Origin: JADLHS01 sp049840435
Lineage (GTDB): Bacteria; Verrucomicrobiota; Verrucomicrobiia; Limisphaerales; JADLHS01
DNA: 64,000 nt
Direction of reading: 5' to 3'
Assembly: GCA_049840435.1 (NCBI GenBank)
Contig: JASGKY010000013.1
Span: forward strand, 137,375 to 201,374
The position numbers were made by a program, and so were the translations under genes. The notes beneath the pieces were generated by a model that was not told the origin of the DNA, searched no databases, and saw only the letters and a list, made by a program, of their open reading frames with translations. Below, in pieces: positions 28,334 through 36,668 of the stretch. Each line of letters opens with the position of its first letter. Within the stretch, counting starts at the first letter, position 1.

Positions 28334-29826
28334 AGGAAGTTTCACTCGTCTGGTTTCGACTCGATTTGCGGCTGGCTGATAATCCCGCCCTAAGCGCGGC
28401 AATAAAGCGCGGGGCGGTTGTGCCCATCTTCATTCACGCACCGGAGGAAGAAGTGCCGTGGGTGCCGGGCGGCGCGGCATTGTGGTGGTTGCATCAATCG
28501 CTGGCGGCGCACGAAGCGGCGCTGCGGGAAGTCGGTTCGGAACTCGTCATTCGGCGTGGGCCGACTTTGGTGACGCTGCGGGCTTTGGTGAAGGAAACTG
28601 GCGCGACGGCGGTGTTTTGGAATCGGCGTTACGAGCCAGCGGTGACGGCACGCGACACGCAGATCAAAGCGTCTTTGCGCGCGGATGGATTGCTGGTGGA
28701 GAGTTTTAATGCGGCGTTGTTGCATGAGCCGTGGACGATTCAGAATCAAAGCAAGAAACCGTTCCAAGTCTTCACGCCGTTCTGGAAACATTGTTTGACC
28801 AAGCCTGATCCTGAAGTGCCGCTGACAGTGCCGAAAAGGTTGGCCGCTCCGGAGCGCTGGCCAACGTCGCTCGAGCTGGACGCATTAGAGCTCGAGCCAA
28901 AAATAAAGTGGGCGGAAGGAATGCGCGCTGTCTGGCAGCCGGGAGAAGCTGGCGCAGGTAGGCTGTTGAAGGAGTTTCTCGCGAACGCGTTCACGGATTA
29001 TGCCGAGAAGCGCAATCGGCCTGACCTGCGTGGCACGTCCCGGCTTTCGCCGCATCTGCATTTTGGCGAAATCAGTCCGCGTCAGATTTGGCACGGAGTG
29101 CGACAAGGCTTCGGAGCGCCGGCCTCCGATCCGGCGCGAAGTGTAGGCGAGAGTTCAACGAGCCGGGCCGGAGGCCGGCGCTCCATCGTAGACTGGCGCA
29201 TGTCACAATTTTTAGCCGAAGTTGGTTGGCGGGAGTTTGCGCATCATCTATTGCATCATTTCCCGCACACGCCGACGGAGCCGTTGCGCGAAGACTTCAA
29301 AAAATTTCCGTGGCGCAAGGATGCAGCGTTTCTCAAGGCGTGGCAGAAGGGGCAGACTGGCTATCCCATCGTGGATGCCGGAATGCGCGAATTGTGGACG
29401 ACGGGCTGGATGCACAATCGCGTGCGGATGATTGTGGCGTCGTTTCTCGTGAAGGATTTGCTGCTGTCGTGGCGTGAGGGGGCGGCGTGGTTTTGGGATA
29501 CATTGGTGGACGCCGACCTCGCGCAGAATACGCTTGGTTGGCAATGGACGGCAGGTTGCGGTGCGGATGCCGCACCGTATTTCCGGGTCTTCAATCCGGT
29601 AAGTCAGGGCGAGAAGTTTGATCCTCAGGGCGATTATGTGCGGAAGTGGTGTCCGGAACTGGCGCGGTTGTCAGACGAGTGGTTGCATCAGCCGCACAAA
29701 GCGCCATCAGATGTGTTGACGCGGGCGGGAATCGAATTAGGTCGCACGTATCCCGTGCCGATGGTCAGTCATGCGATTGCCCGGGAGGTTGCGTTGGAGG
29801 CGTTCGCGAAATTGAAGGAGAAATGA
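28330..29826 (+). CDS. phrB: Deoxyribodipyrimidine photolyase (class I)
   Basis: A 498-residue flavoprotein that uses blue light to split cyclobutane pyrimidine dimers. The N-terminal antenna domain begins VSLVWFRLDLRLADNPAL. The C-terminal FAD domain has LSPHLHFGEISPRQIW, GWREFAHHLLHHFPH, GYPIVDAGMRELWTTGWMHNR, VKDLLLSWREGAAWFWDTLVDADLAQN and WQWTAGCGADAAPYFRVFNP. Residues about 262-285 are encoded by a palindromic repeat inserted in frame between the SPRQIW helix and the next conserved block, where other photolyases have a short loop. It ends an operon with carotenoid and light-sensor genes, which explains light induction. The start ATG overlaps the preceding stop (ATGA). Confidence 0.95.
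   Translation: MKEVSLVWFRLDLRLADNPALSAAIKRGAVVPIFIHAPEEEVPWVPGGAALWWLHQSLAAHEAALREVGSELVIRRGPTLVTLRALVKETGATAVFWNRRYEPAVTARDTQIKASLRADGLLVESFNAALLHEPWTIQNQSKKPFQVFTPFWKHCLTKPDPEVPLTVPKRLAAPERWPTSLELDALELEPKIKWAEGMRAVWQPGEAGAGRLLKEFLANAFTDYAEKRNRPDLRGTSRLSPHLHFGEISPRQIWHGVRQGFGAPASDPARSVGESSTSRAGGRRSIVDWRMSQFLAEVGWREFAHHLLHHFPHTPTEPLREDFKKFPWRKDAAFLKAWQKGQTGYPIVDAGMRELWTTGWMHNRVRMIVASFLVKDLLLSWREGAAWFWDTLVDADLAQNTLGWQWTAGCGADAAPYFRVFNPVSQGEKFDPQGDYVRKWCPELARLSDEWLHQPHKAPSDVLTRAGIELGRTYPVPMVSHAIAREVALEAFAKLKEK
29113..29184. repeat. REP-like palindrome inserted in frame inside the photolyase gene
   Basis: Perfect 16-bp inverted arms, GGAGCGCCGGCCTCCG (29113-29128) and CGGAGGCCGGCGCTCC (29169-29184), bound a 72-bp element. 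That is exactly 24 codons with no stop. A related element with near-identical arms lies at 44195-44273 in non-coding DNA, so this is a dispersed repeat family and not native photolyase sequence. Confidence 0.8.
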
Positions 29827-29883
29827 AGCGAAATTCCCGCTTCGTTCTTGACCGGCGCGACGGTTTGGATTGCACTGCTGGCC

Positions 29884-30282
29884 ATGAAAAAAGGATTTTT
29901 CGCTCTGTTGGCCGGTGCGGTAGTCATAGCGCTCACCGGGTGTGTGAATACCGTGTCGGAAAGCAAAACGGCGGGGGTCAAACTCTCACCGGATCAATTG
30001 GAAAACCGGTACGAGGTGTCGCTCAATCAGGCCTATGACGCGTCTAAGCGCGCGATGACTAGCTTTGGCATGGTCGCCCGCGAATCAAACCTGCTGACGA
30101 GCAGCAATCAAGTGCGCACCTTGGAGGGCAAGGCGAATGGTCGCGATGTCTGGGTGCGCGTCGAAGCGTTGGACCCGAAATTGACGTCGGTGAAAGTGCA
30201 GGCGCGTTCGACCTGGTCCGGCAGCGATGTGCAGACGGCGCATGAACTCGCAACGCGGATTGCGTTGGAAATTGCGAAATGA
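29884..30282 (+). CDS. DUF3568-type lipoprotein, copy 1
   Basis: A 132-residue predicted lipoprotein. The signal peptide KKGFFALLAGAVVIALTGC ends in a lipobox with Cys at about residue 20. The mature part (RYEVSLNQAYDASKRAMTSFGMVARESN ... VRTLEGKANGRDVWVRVEAL) matches the DUF3568 family of small envelope lipoproteins with no known function. It starts 57 bases after the photolyase stop and could be read from the same transcript. It is a paralogue of the next gene, with the same layout. Confidence 0.75.
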   Translation: MKKGFFALLAGAVVIALTGCVNTVSESKTAGVKLSPDQLENRYEVSLNQAYDASKRAMTSFGMVARESNLLTSSNQVRTLEGKANGRDVWVRVEALDPKLTSVKVQARSTWSGSDVQTAHELATRIALEIAK

Positions 30283-30321
30283 ACGGCGGTTGGATTTGCG
30301 TGTGGTGATGGAAGGCATGGA

Positions 30322-30720
30322 ATGGTTATGAAAAATCTAACGACTTTTTTGGCAATGGCAGTCGTTTTGGGGCTGGTCGGTTGCGTGGGGAAAGTGACAG
30401 AAACCACGCCCGGCAGCAAACCAGCCTACCGCGATCGCGTCACCAATCGGTATCAGAAGACCGTGGATCAGGTTTTTGAGGCGACCAAGCAGGCAGTGAC
30501 CAGCTTTGGGAATGTCACGCGGGCGGATACCGTGCCGGCGGCCACTAATCAAGTCCGCACCGTAGAAGGCATGATCAATGGCCGCGAGATCTATGTGCGG
30601 ATCGAGGCGTTGGCCCCAAAAAACACTGAAGCAGTCGTGCAGGTTCGCACGAAGACGGGGGGGACGGATTTGCGCCTAGCTGCTGACGTAGTTCGCCAAA
30701 TAGGCGTGTATCTGGAGTGA
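30322..30720 (+). CDS. DUF3568-type lipoprotein, copy 2
   Basis: A 132-residue lipoprotein with signal NLTTFLAMAVVLGLVGC and the body RYQKTVDQVFEATKQAVTSFGNVTRADTV ... VRTVEGMINGREIYVRIEAL. It is clearly paralogous to the preceding gene: the AxxSFGxVxR and VRTxEGxxNGRxxxVRxEAL blocks are shared. GGAAGG at 30310-30315 stands six bases before the ATG at 30322, which I prefer over a second ATG at 30328. It is followed by a terminator, so the pair forms a unit. Function is unknown. Confidence 0.75.
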   Translation: MVMKNLTTFLAMAVVLGLVGCVGKVTETTPGSKPAYRDRVTNRYQKTVDQVFEATKQAVTSFGNVTRADTVPAATNQVRTVEGMINGREIYVRIEALAPKNTEAVVQVRTKTGGTDLRLAADVVRQIGVYLE

Positions 30721-30742
30721 GTTCAACTTTCTAGCCAACCTG

Positions 30743-30769
30743 AGCCGGACTTCACGTCCGGCTTTTTAT
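30743..30769. terminator. Terminator between convergent DUF3568 and pilT genes
   Basis: An 8-bp stem, AGCCGGAC (30743-30750) with GTCCGGCT (30755-30762), has a TTCA loop and runs into TTTTATTTT. It sits between the last lipoprotein stop and the pilT stop. Confidence 0.85.
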
Positions 30770-30770
30770 T

Positions 30771-31833
30771 TTACACCTTTTGGCGCGTGATTCGGTCCGG
30801 ATGCCGGGCGCGGCTGATGGCCGTGTCATAGGTGATGAGACACTTGGCGTAGAGATCGTGGAGGCAATTATCCATCAGCACCATGCCCTCGCGGCGCCCG
30901 GTCTGGAGAATGTTTTCCAGATGATGAAGCTGGTTTTCGCGGATGAGATTGCGCACCGCACCCGTGGCCATGAGCAATTCGTAAGCGAGCACGCGGCGGG
31001 TCCGGTCGGCGGCGGGAAGTAATTCCTGGGCGATGATTCCCTGCAAGGCGTTGGAAAGCTGAAGCACAATCTGTCGCTGGGCGCTGCCCTCAAACACACC
31101 GACGATGCGTTCCAACGCGTGCGCGACGTTCGGCGAATGCATCGTCGCGAGAACGAGGTGGCCGGTTTCAGCGGCGGTGAGGGCGGTGGAAATCGCCTCG
31201 AAGTCGCGCATCTCACCGACGACCAGCACGTCTGGGTCTTGGCGCAAGACGTGGACGAGCGCGCGATTGAACGAGCTGTACATCGGTCAGCACTTCCTGT
31301 TGCACGACGATGGCGCGCTTGTTCTGATGCACGAACTCGATCGGGTCTTCGATGGTGACAATCTTGCAGCGGCGTTCGCTGTTGATGAGGTCCACGAGGT
31401 AATTGAGCGTCGTGGTTTTGCCGGCGCCGGTCGGTCCGGTGATGAGGACAAGACCGTTGGGTTTGCGGGCGAGTTCATCAATGCGTTCGGGCAGGCCAAG
31501 TTCTTCCCGGGAGGCAATCCGTTCGCCGCAAAAGCGAAAACTCATTTCGGCATGGCCATTCCGACGATAAAACGTGATGCGTACCCGGCCGGCTTGCGGG
31601 TGCAACAGGGAGATGCACAACTCCCATTCCTGCGCGAACTTGTTCCGCTGTTGTTCGTTGAGCAGACTGTCCGCCATCGCGGTGATGTCGGTTTCTGCCA
31701 GCGTGTCTTCGTCGGCAATAATAATCTCCCCGTTAACGCGAAATGCCGGCGGCACGCCAGCGACCAGGTGCAGATCCGACGCGTCAAAATCGTTGGCCGA
31801 AGCCAGGCAGCGATCAAGAAGAGGATGGCTCAT
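30771..31833 (-). CDS. pilT: Type IV pilus retraction ATPase PilT (one frameshift)
   Basis: Secretion-ATPase superfamily motor that retracts type IV pili for twitching motility. Two leftward frames (31833 down to about 31280, and 31283 down to 30771) carry the two halves. Removing one base at 31279 joins them as LTDVSSFNRALVHVLRQDPDVLVVGEMRD, exactly the length of the family sequence, giving about 353 residues. The Walker A GPTGAGKTTTL, Asp-box region IEDPIEFVH, Walker B VLVVGEMRD and His-box LATMHSPN are all present. The ATG at 31831-31833 (MSHPLLDRCL) overlaps the stop of the upstream TPR gene (ATGA). Either a sequencing error or a recent inactivation explains the shift. Confidence 0.88.
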
Positions 31834-32609
31834 GTGCGGAATAGATTGCGCCACCAACCGCAGAAGCGCGCCAAGCCACCGACGTGGGCGAGTTCGCTGA
31901 AGGCGCGGATGACCTCGGGGTGATGCGGTTGGAGTTGTTTGGCTTGTTCGTAGGAATGGCGCGCCGGCCCGGTAAGGCCGAGCGTTTGCTGGCAGCGACC
32001 AAGTTCAAGCCAGAGCAAGAAATGACTGGCGTTGGCTTCGAGGGCCTGCTGCATGAGTTTCAGGGCGAGCGCAAATTGCCGGTAATAAAATCGGATGCGC
32101 CCGGCGAGCCACGGCAAGAGCCAGTTTTGCGGGGCAAAGGCCAGTGCTTTCTCGAAGCAAAAGTCGGCGCGCGACTCCTTGCGCGCCAGTAACACATCGC
32201 CACGCGCGAGCCAGATATAAGGCGTGTCGCCCTGTTCTTCGATGGATGAATCCGAAAATGCCAGCGCTCCTTGCAGATCGCCACTGCGCGCCAAGGTCAC
32301 TGCTTTGGCGGCAAGCAGCTCCGGTTCGTTGGGGAATTTTTCCAGTGCCTTGTCGGCCCAGAGGCGGGCTTCCTTGAATTCACCCAGTTCGATCAACATG
32401 CGGACCTGGCCGGTCCACGCGGCTGGATTCTGGGGGTTAAATTCCAGCACCTTTCCGTAGAACCGGAGGGCGGATTCAAAGTTGCCGTTTTCGAAAGCGC
32501 TCTGGGCTTCGGTCAGGAAGTGCGGCTCTCCCTTGAGCGGCTGGCGTGAAGACTCGTGCGAGTGATCCTCGTGTGTCCCGCCCAACTCCAGATTGCCGAA
32601 GCGACTCAT
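31830..32609 (-). CDS. TPR-repeat cytoplasmic protein upstream of pilT
   Basis: A protein of about 259 residues made mostly of tetratricopeptide repeats, for example AQSAFENGNFESALRFYGKVLEFNPQNPAAWTGQVRML and ELGEFKEARLWADKALEKFPNEPELLAAKAVTLARSGDL. It has no signal peptide or membrane helix. I favour the ATG at 32607-32609; a GTG at 32618 is three codons earlier. Its coupling to pilT by a four-base overlap suggests a scaffold for pilus or motility components. The exact role is unknown. Confidence 0.75.
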   Translation of the reverse strand: MSRFGNLELGGTHEDHSHESSRQPLKGEPHFLTEAQSAFENGNFESALRFYGKVLEFNPQNPAAWTGQVRMLIELGEFKEARLWADKALEKFPNEPELLAAKAVTLARSGDLQGALAFSDSSIEEQGDTPYIWLARGDVLLARKESRADFCFEKALAFAPQNWLLPWLAGRIRFYYRQFALALKLMQQALEANASHFLLWLELGRCQQTLGLTGPARHSYEQAKQLQPHHPEVIRAFSELAHVGGLARFCGWWRNLFRT

Positions 32610-32680
32610 GGTTTTCACGTTGAGTTAATGTCCTGATTGGCTGCTACAGCATTTATATCATCGGTCGCTTGCGAATGCAC

Positions 32681-34216
32681 TCACGATTCGGTCGTGCCGA
32701 TCATTCGTGGCACGCTGGCGTTGCGGGCCCGGCCTTCCGCCCACTCGCGCAGGGTGCTGATCTGCTCATCCATCGTCTTGGCCAACGGCACGGTTTGTGT
32801 CACCGCATTCAAAATCTGGTCGGTGCTCAATTCCTTCCGCGCTGAGAAGGCATCGTAAAGTGCGCTATTAATGGCTTCCTCAATTTCTGCCCCGCTGAAT
32901 TTCTCGCTGGCAAGAGCCAATTGGGTAAGGTCAAAGTTGGCGGCAGTGCGGCCGCGTTTGGTCAGATGGATGCGGAAGACCTCCATGCGCTCTTCCGGAC
33001 GGGGCAGATCCACGAAGAAGATTTCGTCGAGGCGGCCTTTGCGCAGGAGTTCGGGCGGGAGTTGGGAAATATCATTGGCCGTGGCAACGACAAAGACGGG
33101 CGCTTTCTTTTCTGAAAGCCATGTGAGAAACGTGCCAAAGACGCGGGCAGTCGTGCCGCCGTCGCTTGATCCGGAGCTTTGCGAACCGGCGAAGGCTTTG
33201 TCGATTTCGTCCACCCAGAGAATGGCTGGGGCGATGGATTCGGCGACGGCGATGGCGCGGCGGATATTTTCCTCGGACGAGCCGACGTAGCTGCCGAACA
33301 TGCGGCCGACATCGAAGCGGAGCAGGGGAAGTTGCCACAGATTTGAGACAGCTTTCGCGCACAGGCTCTTGCCGCAACCTTGCACGCCGAGCAGCAAGAT
33401 TCCTTTTGGTGCGGCGAGACCGAAGTCGCGCGCCTCATCGCTGAAGGCCACCGCGCGCTTGGTCAACCAATCCTTCAGCACCGCGAGTCCTCCGACGTGG
33501 GCGAAGTTTTCATCCGTCGCGTAATACTCTAGCAGGCCGCTTTTACGGATGATCTGTTGTTTTTCGGCAAATACTTCGTTGACCCCGTCGCCGCTGAGGC
33601 GTTCAGTCTTTACGATGATCTTGGCAAAGACGTTTTCTGCTTCCCCGAGCGTGAGACCGAGCGCGGCTTGGAGCAATCGTTCCCGACCGGTGTCATCGAG
33701 TTCGATCTTCACCTGCTTGAGTTGCCGGACATCGGCGATGATCTGGTCGAGCAGGATGGAGAGGTCGTCGCGCGTGGGCAAAGGATGATTCAATACCGTG
33801 ATTTCCTTTTCGAGTTCGGTGGGGATCTCGAGGACGGGTGAAATGAGCACGATAGTTTTGAAACTATTCTTCAGGTGCAGGGCGATTTCCTTCAACTTGC
33901 GGGTGACGGCGTAATTGCTCTTGGTCAGGAATGGATGCAGGTCCTTAAAGATGAAAATTGCAGGCTCGACCTGCTCGATGACGTGATCCAGTGCGGCGAT
34001 CGGTTCTTTGGTGGCCAAGCTACGGTTCTTTTGGGATTGGATGGAAGTCCCGGCGGGGACGATGCCAGTGCTGTAACTCCACTCGAAGAGTTTCTTCTGT
34101 CGTTTGCGGGCGATGTCAGTGACGACCTCTTGGACGCGGAGTTCCTCGCTGGAGATGACGTAGAGAATCGGATAGCGCGCGCGGATAAGCGTCTCGACCT
34201 CGGTGGCGAAGTTCAT
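32681..34216 (-). CDS. Ycf46-like AAA+ ATPase
   Basis: A 511-residue protein. Residues 1-235 form a P-loop-like but degenerate N-terminal domain (RARYPILYVISSEELRVQEVV). A complete AAA+ module follows: Walker A GVQGCGKSLCAKA near residue 270, FGSYVGSSEENIRRA, Walker B AILWVDEIDKAF, sensor 1 VVATANDISQLP, the arginine-finger region LRKGRLDEIFFVDLP, and sensor 2 KFSGAEIEEAI. This is the layout of the cyanobacterial and plastid Ycf46 family, whose function is poorly defined. The gene lies 25 bases after the small ORF that follows the ECF sigma factor, within a leftward operon that also encodes TPR proteins and PilT. Confidence 0.85.
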   Translation of the reverse strand: MNFATEVETLIRARYPILYVISSEELRVQEVVTDIARKRQKKLFEWSYSTGIVPAGTSIQSQKNRSLATKEPIAALDHVIEQVEPAIFIFKDLHPFLTKSNYAVTRKLKEIALHLKNSFKTIVLISPVLEIPTELEKEITVLNHPLPTRDDLSILLDQIIADVRQLKQVKIELDDTGRERLLQAALGLTLGEAENVFAKIIVKTERLSGDGVNEVFAEKQQIIRKSGLLEYYATDENFAHVGGLAVLKDWLTKRAVAFSDEARDFGLAAPKGILLLGVQGCGKSLCAKAVSNLWQLPLLRFDVGRMFGSYVGSSEENIRRAIAVAESIAPAILWVDEIDKAFAGSQSSGSSDGGTTARVFGTFLTWLSEKKAPVFVVATANDISQLPPELLRKGRLDEIFFVDLPRPEERMEVFRIHLTKRGRTAANFDLTQLALASEKFSGAEIEEAINSALYDAFSARKELSTDQILNAVTQTVPLAKTMDEQISTLREWAEGRARNASVPRMIGTTES

Positions 34217-34240
34217 GCGGAAGAATTTGCCCTTTATTCC

Positions 34241-34456
34241 TCAGCGTTTCAACCAGCGTTGCCACCAGCTCTGCGGTTTGCTCGGGAGCTTGGCGATGGA
34301 TTGGGTGAGTCGTTCGGCGATGACGGGCGGCACCTGGACTTGTGCGGCGTCGTGGCGCAGGAGTTCCTCCGCGCTAGCGAATTCGCGAGCGGTAGATTGT
34401 TGCGCGTGGGAAAGCTGGTGCTGCTCCTGCGGGCGGTGCTTGGATTCGTGTTTCAT
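34241..34456 (-). CDS. Small conserved-looking protein coupled to the ECF sigma factor
   Basis: A 71-residue protein, Gln/His-rich at the N-terminus, with a segment AREFASAEELLRHDAAQVQVPPVIAERLTQSIAKL and a basic aromatic tail SWWQRWLKR. It begins six bases after the sigma-factor stop and lies just ahead of the AAA gene, so real translation is likely. Being directly downstream of an ECF factor it could be a minimal anti-sigma or accessory protein. It has no transmembrane helix or zinc motif, and this is only positional inference. Confidence 0.55.
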   Translation of the reverse strand: MKHESKHRPQEQHQLSHAQQSTAREFASAEELLRHDAAQVQVPPVIAERLTQSIAKLPSKPQSWWQRWLKR

Positions 34457-34462
34457 ACGGCT

Positions 34463-35038
34463 TCAGGCGGTTTTGGCAAAGTGAACGGCAAACGCTTTTC
34501 GCGCCCGGTGCAACTTGCCGCGGACGGCATCGGGGGTTTGGTCCGTCAGTGCGGCGACTTCGTCGTAACTTAACTCCTCGTCCGCGACGAGCAACAAGAG
34601 CAGGCGGTATTCTTCGGTCAAGGCTTCGAGCGCGTTCTGGATGCGTTCACCGAGTTCCTTGGTTTCCAGCACCCGGAGGGGGGATTCAGCGGGGGCCGCG
34701 GTGGAATTCCAGACGGTGTCATCGCCGGTGGTGACGAGATTGCGGCTGGCCCAGCTTTGCTTGAGGTTTTGGCAATGGTTGATGGTAATCCGATAGAGCC
34801 AGGTGCGGAGCGAGGATTCCCCGCGAAACTCGCCGAGTTTGCGATAAACCTTGAGGAATACGTCATGAGTGACGTCCTCGGCTTTCTGTGGATCCGCGAG
34901 GAAGCGCAGTGCGAGATAATACACGGCTTTGCTGTGTTCCTCGTAAAGCGCGGCGAACTCGGCGCCATCCGGCAGAGAGCGCAGCGGATTCGACCCCGCA
35001 GTTGTCGCGGGGATGGGTTCATTTACACAGGAGTCCAT
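34463..35038 (-). CDS. ECF-family RNA polymerase sigma factor
   Basis: A 191-residue sigma factor with region 2 (FAALYEEHSKAVYYLALRFLADPQKAEDVTHDVFLKVYRKLGEFRGESSLRTWLYRITINHCQN) and region 4 (LTEEYRLLLLLVADEELSYDEVAALTDQTPDAVRGKLHRARKAF), and nothing between but a linker. The ATG at 35036-35038 gives a short N-terminal extension before region 2. It lies in a six-gene leftward unit between a TPR membrane protein and a small 71-residue protein. No classical transmembrane anti-sigma gene is adjacent. Confidence 0.92.
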   Translation of the reverse strand: MDSCVNEPIPATTAGSNPLRSLPDGAEFAALYEEHSKAVYYLALRFLADPQKAEDVTHDVFLKVYRKLGEFRGESSLRTWLYRITINHCQNLKQSWASRNLVTTGDDTVWNSTAAPAESPLRVLETKELGERIQNALEALTEEYRLLLLLVADEELSYDEVAALTDQTPDAVRGKLHRARKAFAVHFAKTA

Positions 35039-35084
35039 GACTGGTTTGACCGGGTCGCCCCGCGTTGCTCACGCACAAAATGTT

Positions 35085-36341
35085 TCATCCGCCGCCGCCT
35101 CGCCCCTGCTTCAGCCCGATGTTCTGTTCGTAAGTGCCTAGTTTGATGGCGCGTGGCACTTCCCGGGCTTTCAACTCCAGTCGCAGCAATTCGAGCCGGT
35201 TGCGAGCGAGAGTGGCGGCGGAGTGATGGGGATAGCGTTCAATGATCTGCGTCAGGGTATCGGCGATGGTTGTTTGGGGACTGCCTTGACGGACTTGCAG
35301 ATCGGCCAGCAGGTTTAGCCAATGGATCACGTTGCGTACGGGTTGATGGGGCTGGTTGATGAGTTGGTTCAACTGATCCGTCGCGAGGTCGAGGCGACGG
35401 TAGTGATCCGCATAAATGATGGCGAGTTGCTCTCGCGCCTCTGTGTCTTGCGGGTGGATCTGGAGGTGTTCCGTCAGTTCCCTGGCACGTGCCGCCTGAT
35501 CCGCAGGAGCGGGGGCGAGGTGTGCTGATGAAGCCATGAGGCCAATGTTCTCCGCGCCTTTGGGAAGAGCGACGCGCGGGCGATCATGTTGTGCGGCGAT
35601 TTCTTTATGACTGGCTAAATGGGCGATGCGCTGTTCCGCGAGCAGGGCGAACTCTGTATCAGGCAACCGCGCCATGATTTGTTCCAAGGCTTCACGTGCG
35701 GCGTCCGGGTCCGCTGAATACTTGAGATGCCAGTCGGCTAGAGTATTGAGAGCGGAGGCGAGATTGCCCTGCGTATATTTGGGCTGGTTGCAAATGCGTT
35801 GGATGGTGATGACCGCCGACGGAAAATCATGGAGATCGTGCGCCTGGATTTCTGCCAGCATCATCTGACCGGCGAAGTCGTGCGGGAATTTGTCGAGCTG
35901 GCGGCGGATGTCTTCCACCGCTTCGTGGTATTGGCCGCGCTTTCGCTTGGCTTCGGCGGACGAATAGTATGCCTGTGGTTTCATGGCTTCAGTGCCGCCG
36001 TCGTAAAGCGAGCCGAACGGGTTGGCGACAAGCTCGGCGATATTCCGCCGCCAGATCATCGCAAAATAGACCCCGATAGCGGCCGTCGAAATGGCGCCAT
36101 AAAACGCCGCGCCGTAATCTGCGCCGCCGGCATTGTCGATGTGCACCCGCAAAAAGCGCATTACATGGATCAGCCATAGAATGCCGGGGACGGAGAGCCC
36201 CCATTTGATCAGCAGTAGCCGGCGGTCGTCTGATTTCAGATACCACCACCACAGGCCCGCGCCGATGATGCCGATGCCGATGATCCACCCCGCGATGACG
36301 CCGATAAGCGTGAGGGTGGGATTGGTGGCGGCGGGTTGCAT
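35085..36341 (-). CDS. Membrane-anchored TPR protein
   Basis: A protein of about 418 residues. Residues about 8-30 (LTLIGVIAGWIIGIGIIGAGLWWWYL) and two following segments are membrane helices. After about residue 120 a cytoplasmic region carries tetratricopeptide-like repeats (YYSSAEAKRKRGQYHEAVEDIRRQLDKFPHDFAGQMMLAEIQ) and ends KLGTYEQNIGLKQGRGGGG. An upstream GTG at 36407 would add 22 residues; I prefer the ATG at 36339-36341, which puts the first helix near the N-terminus. It is the first gene of the leftward ECF/AAA/PilT unit, 46 bases before the sigma factor, and might supply the membrane signal. Function is unknown. Confidence 0.75.
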   Translation of the reverse strand: MQPAATNPTLTLIGVIAGWIIGIGIIGAGLWWWYLKSDDRRLLLIKWGLSVPGILWLIHVMRFLRVHIDNAGGADYGAAFYGAISTAAIGVYFAMIWRRNIAELVANPFGSLYDGGTEAMKPQAYYSSAEAKRKRGQYHEAVEDIRRQLDKFPHDFAGQMMLAEIQAHDLHDFPSAVITIQRICNQPKYTQGNLASALNTLADWHLKYSADPDAAREALEQIMARLPDTEFALLAEQRIAHLASHKEIAAQHDRPRVALPKGAENIGLMASSAHLAPAPADQAARARELTEHLQIHPQDTEAREQLAIIYADHYRRLDLATDQLNQLINQPHQPVRNVIHWLNLLADLQVRQGSPQTTIADTLTQIIERYPHHSAATLARNRLELLRLELKAREVPRAIKLGTYEQNIGLKQGRGGGG

Positions 36342-36668
36342 CTGTAATGGACTCTTTGCTTGAAGCCTGGGGATTTCAAGGAAATTATCATTCGGCGCAA
36401 TTTCCACCCTCAGGCTGCGTTAGCGAGTATCGTTTCCGATATCAAATAGCGACCAGTCTGGCAGAAAGTCATCACGCGGCCGAATCCAAGTCTGGATTTT
36501 TAAGGCGCAAAGATAACCACTCTCGCCCGATGTGGTGGTGGTGTCGCTCCCTGGCTATCTAGGGCAAGTCTGGTTACATCTTTATGTCCGTTTTAATGCC
36601 GGATTCCGATGGCTTTTCCGCCTTATTCAAGCAACTTCTCCGCAGCACAGTTGTTCAATTCTTAACCC

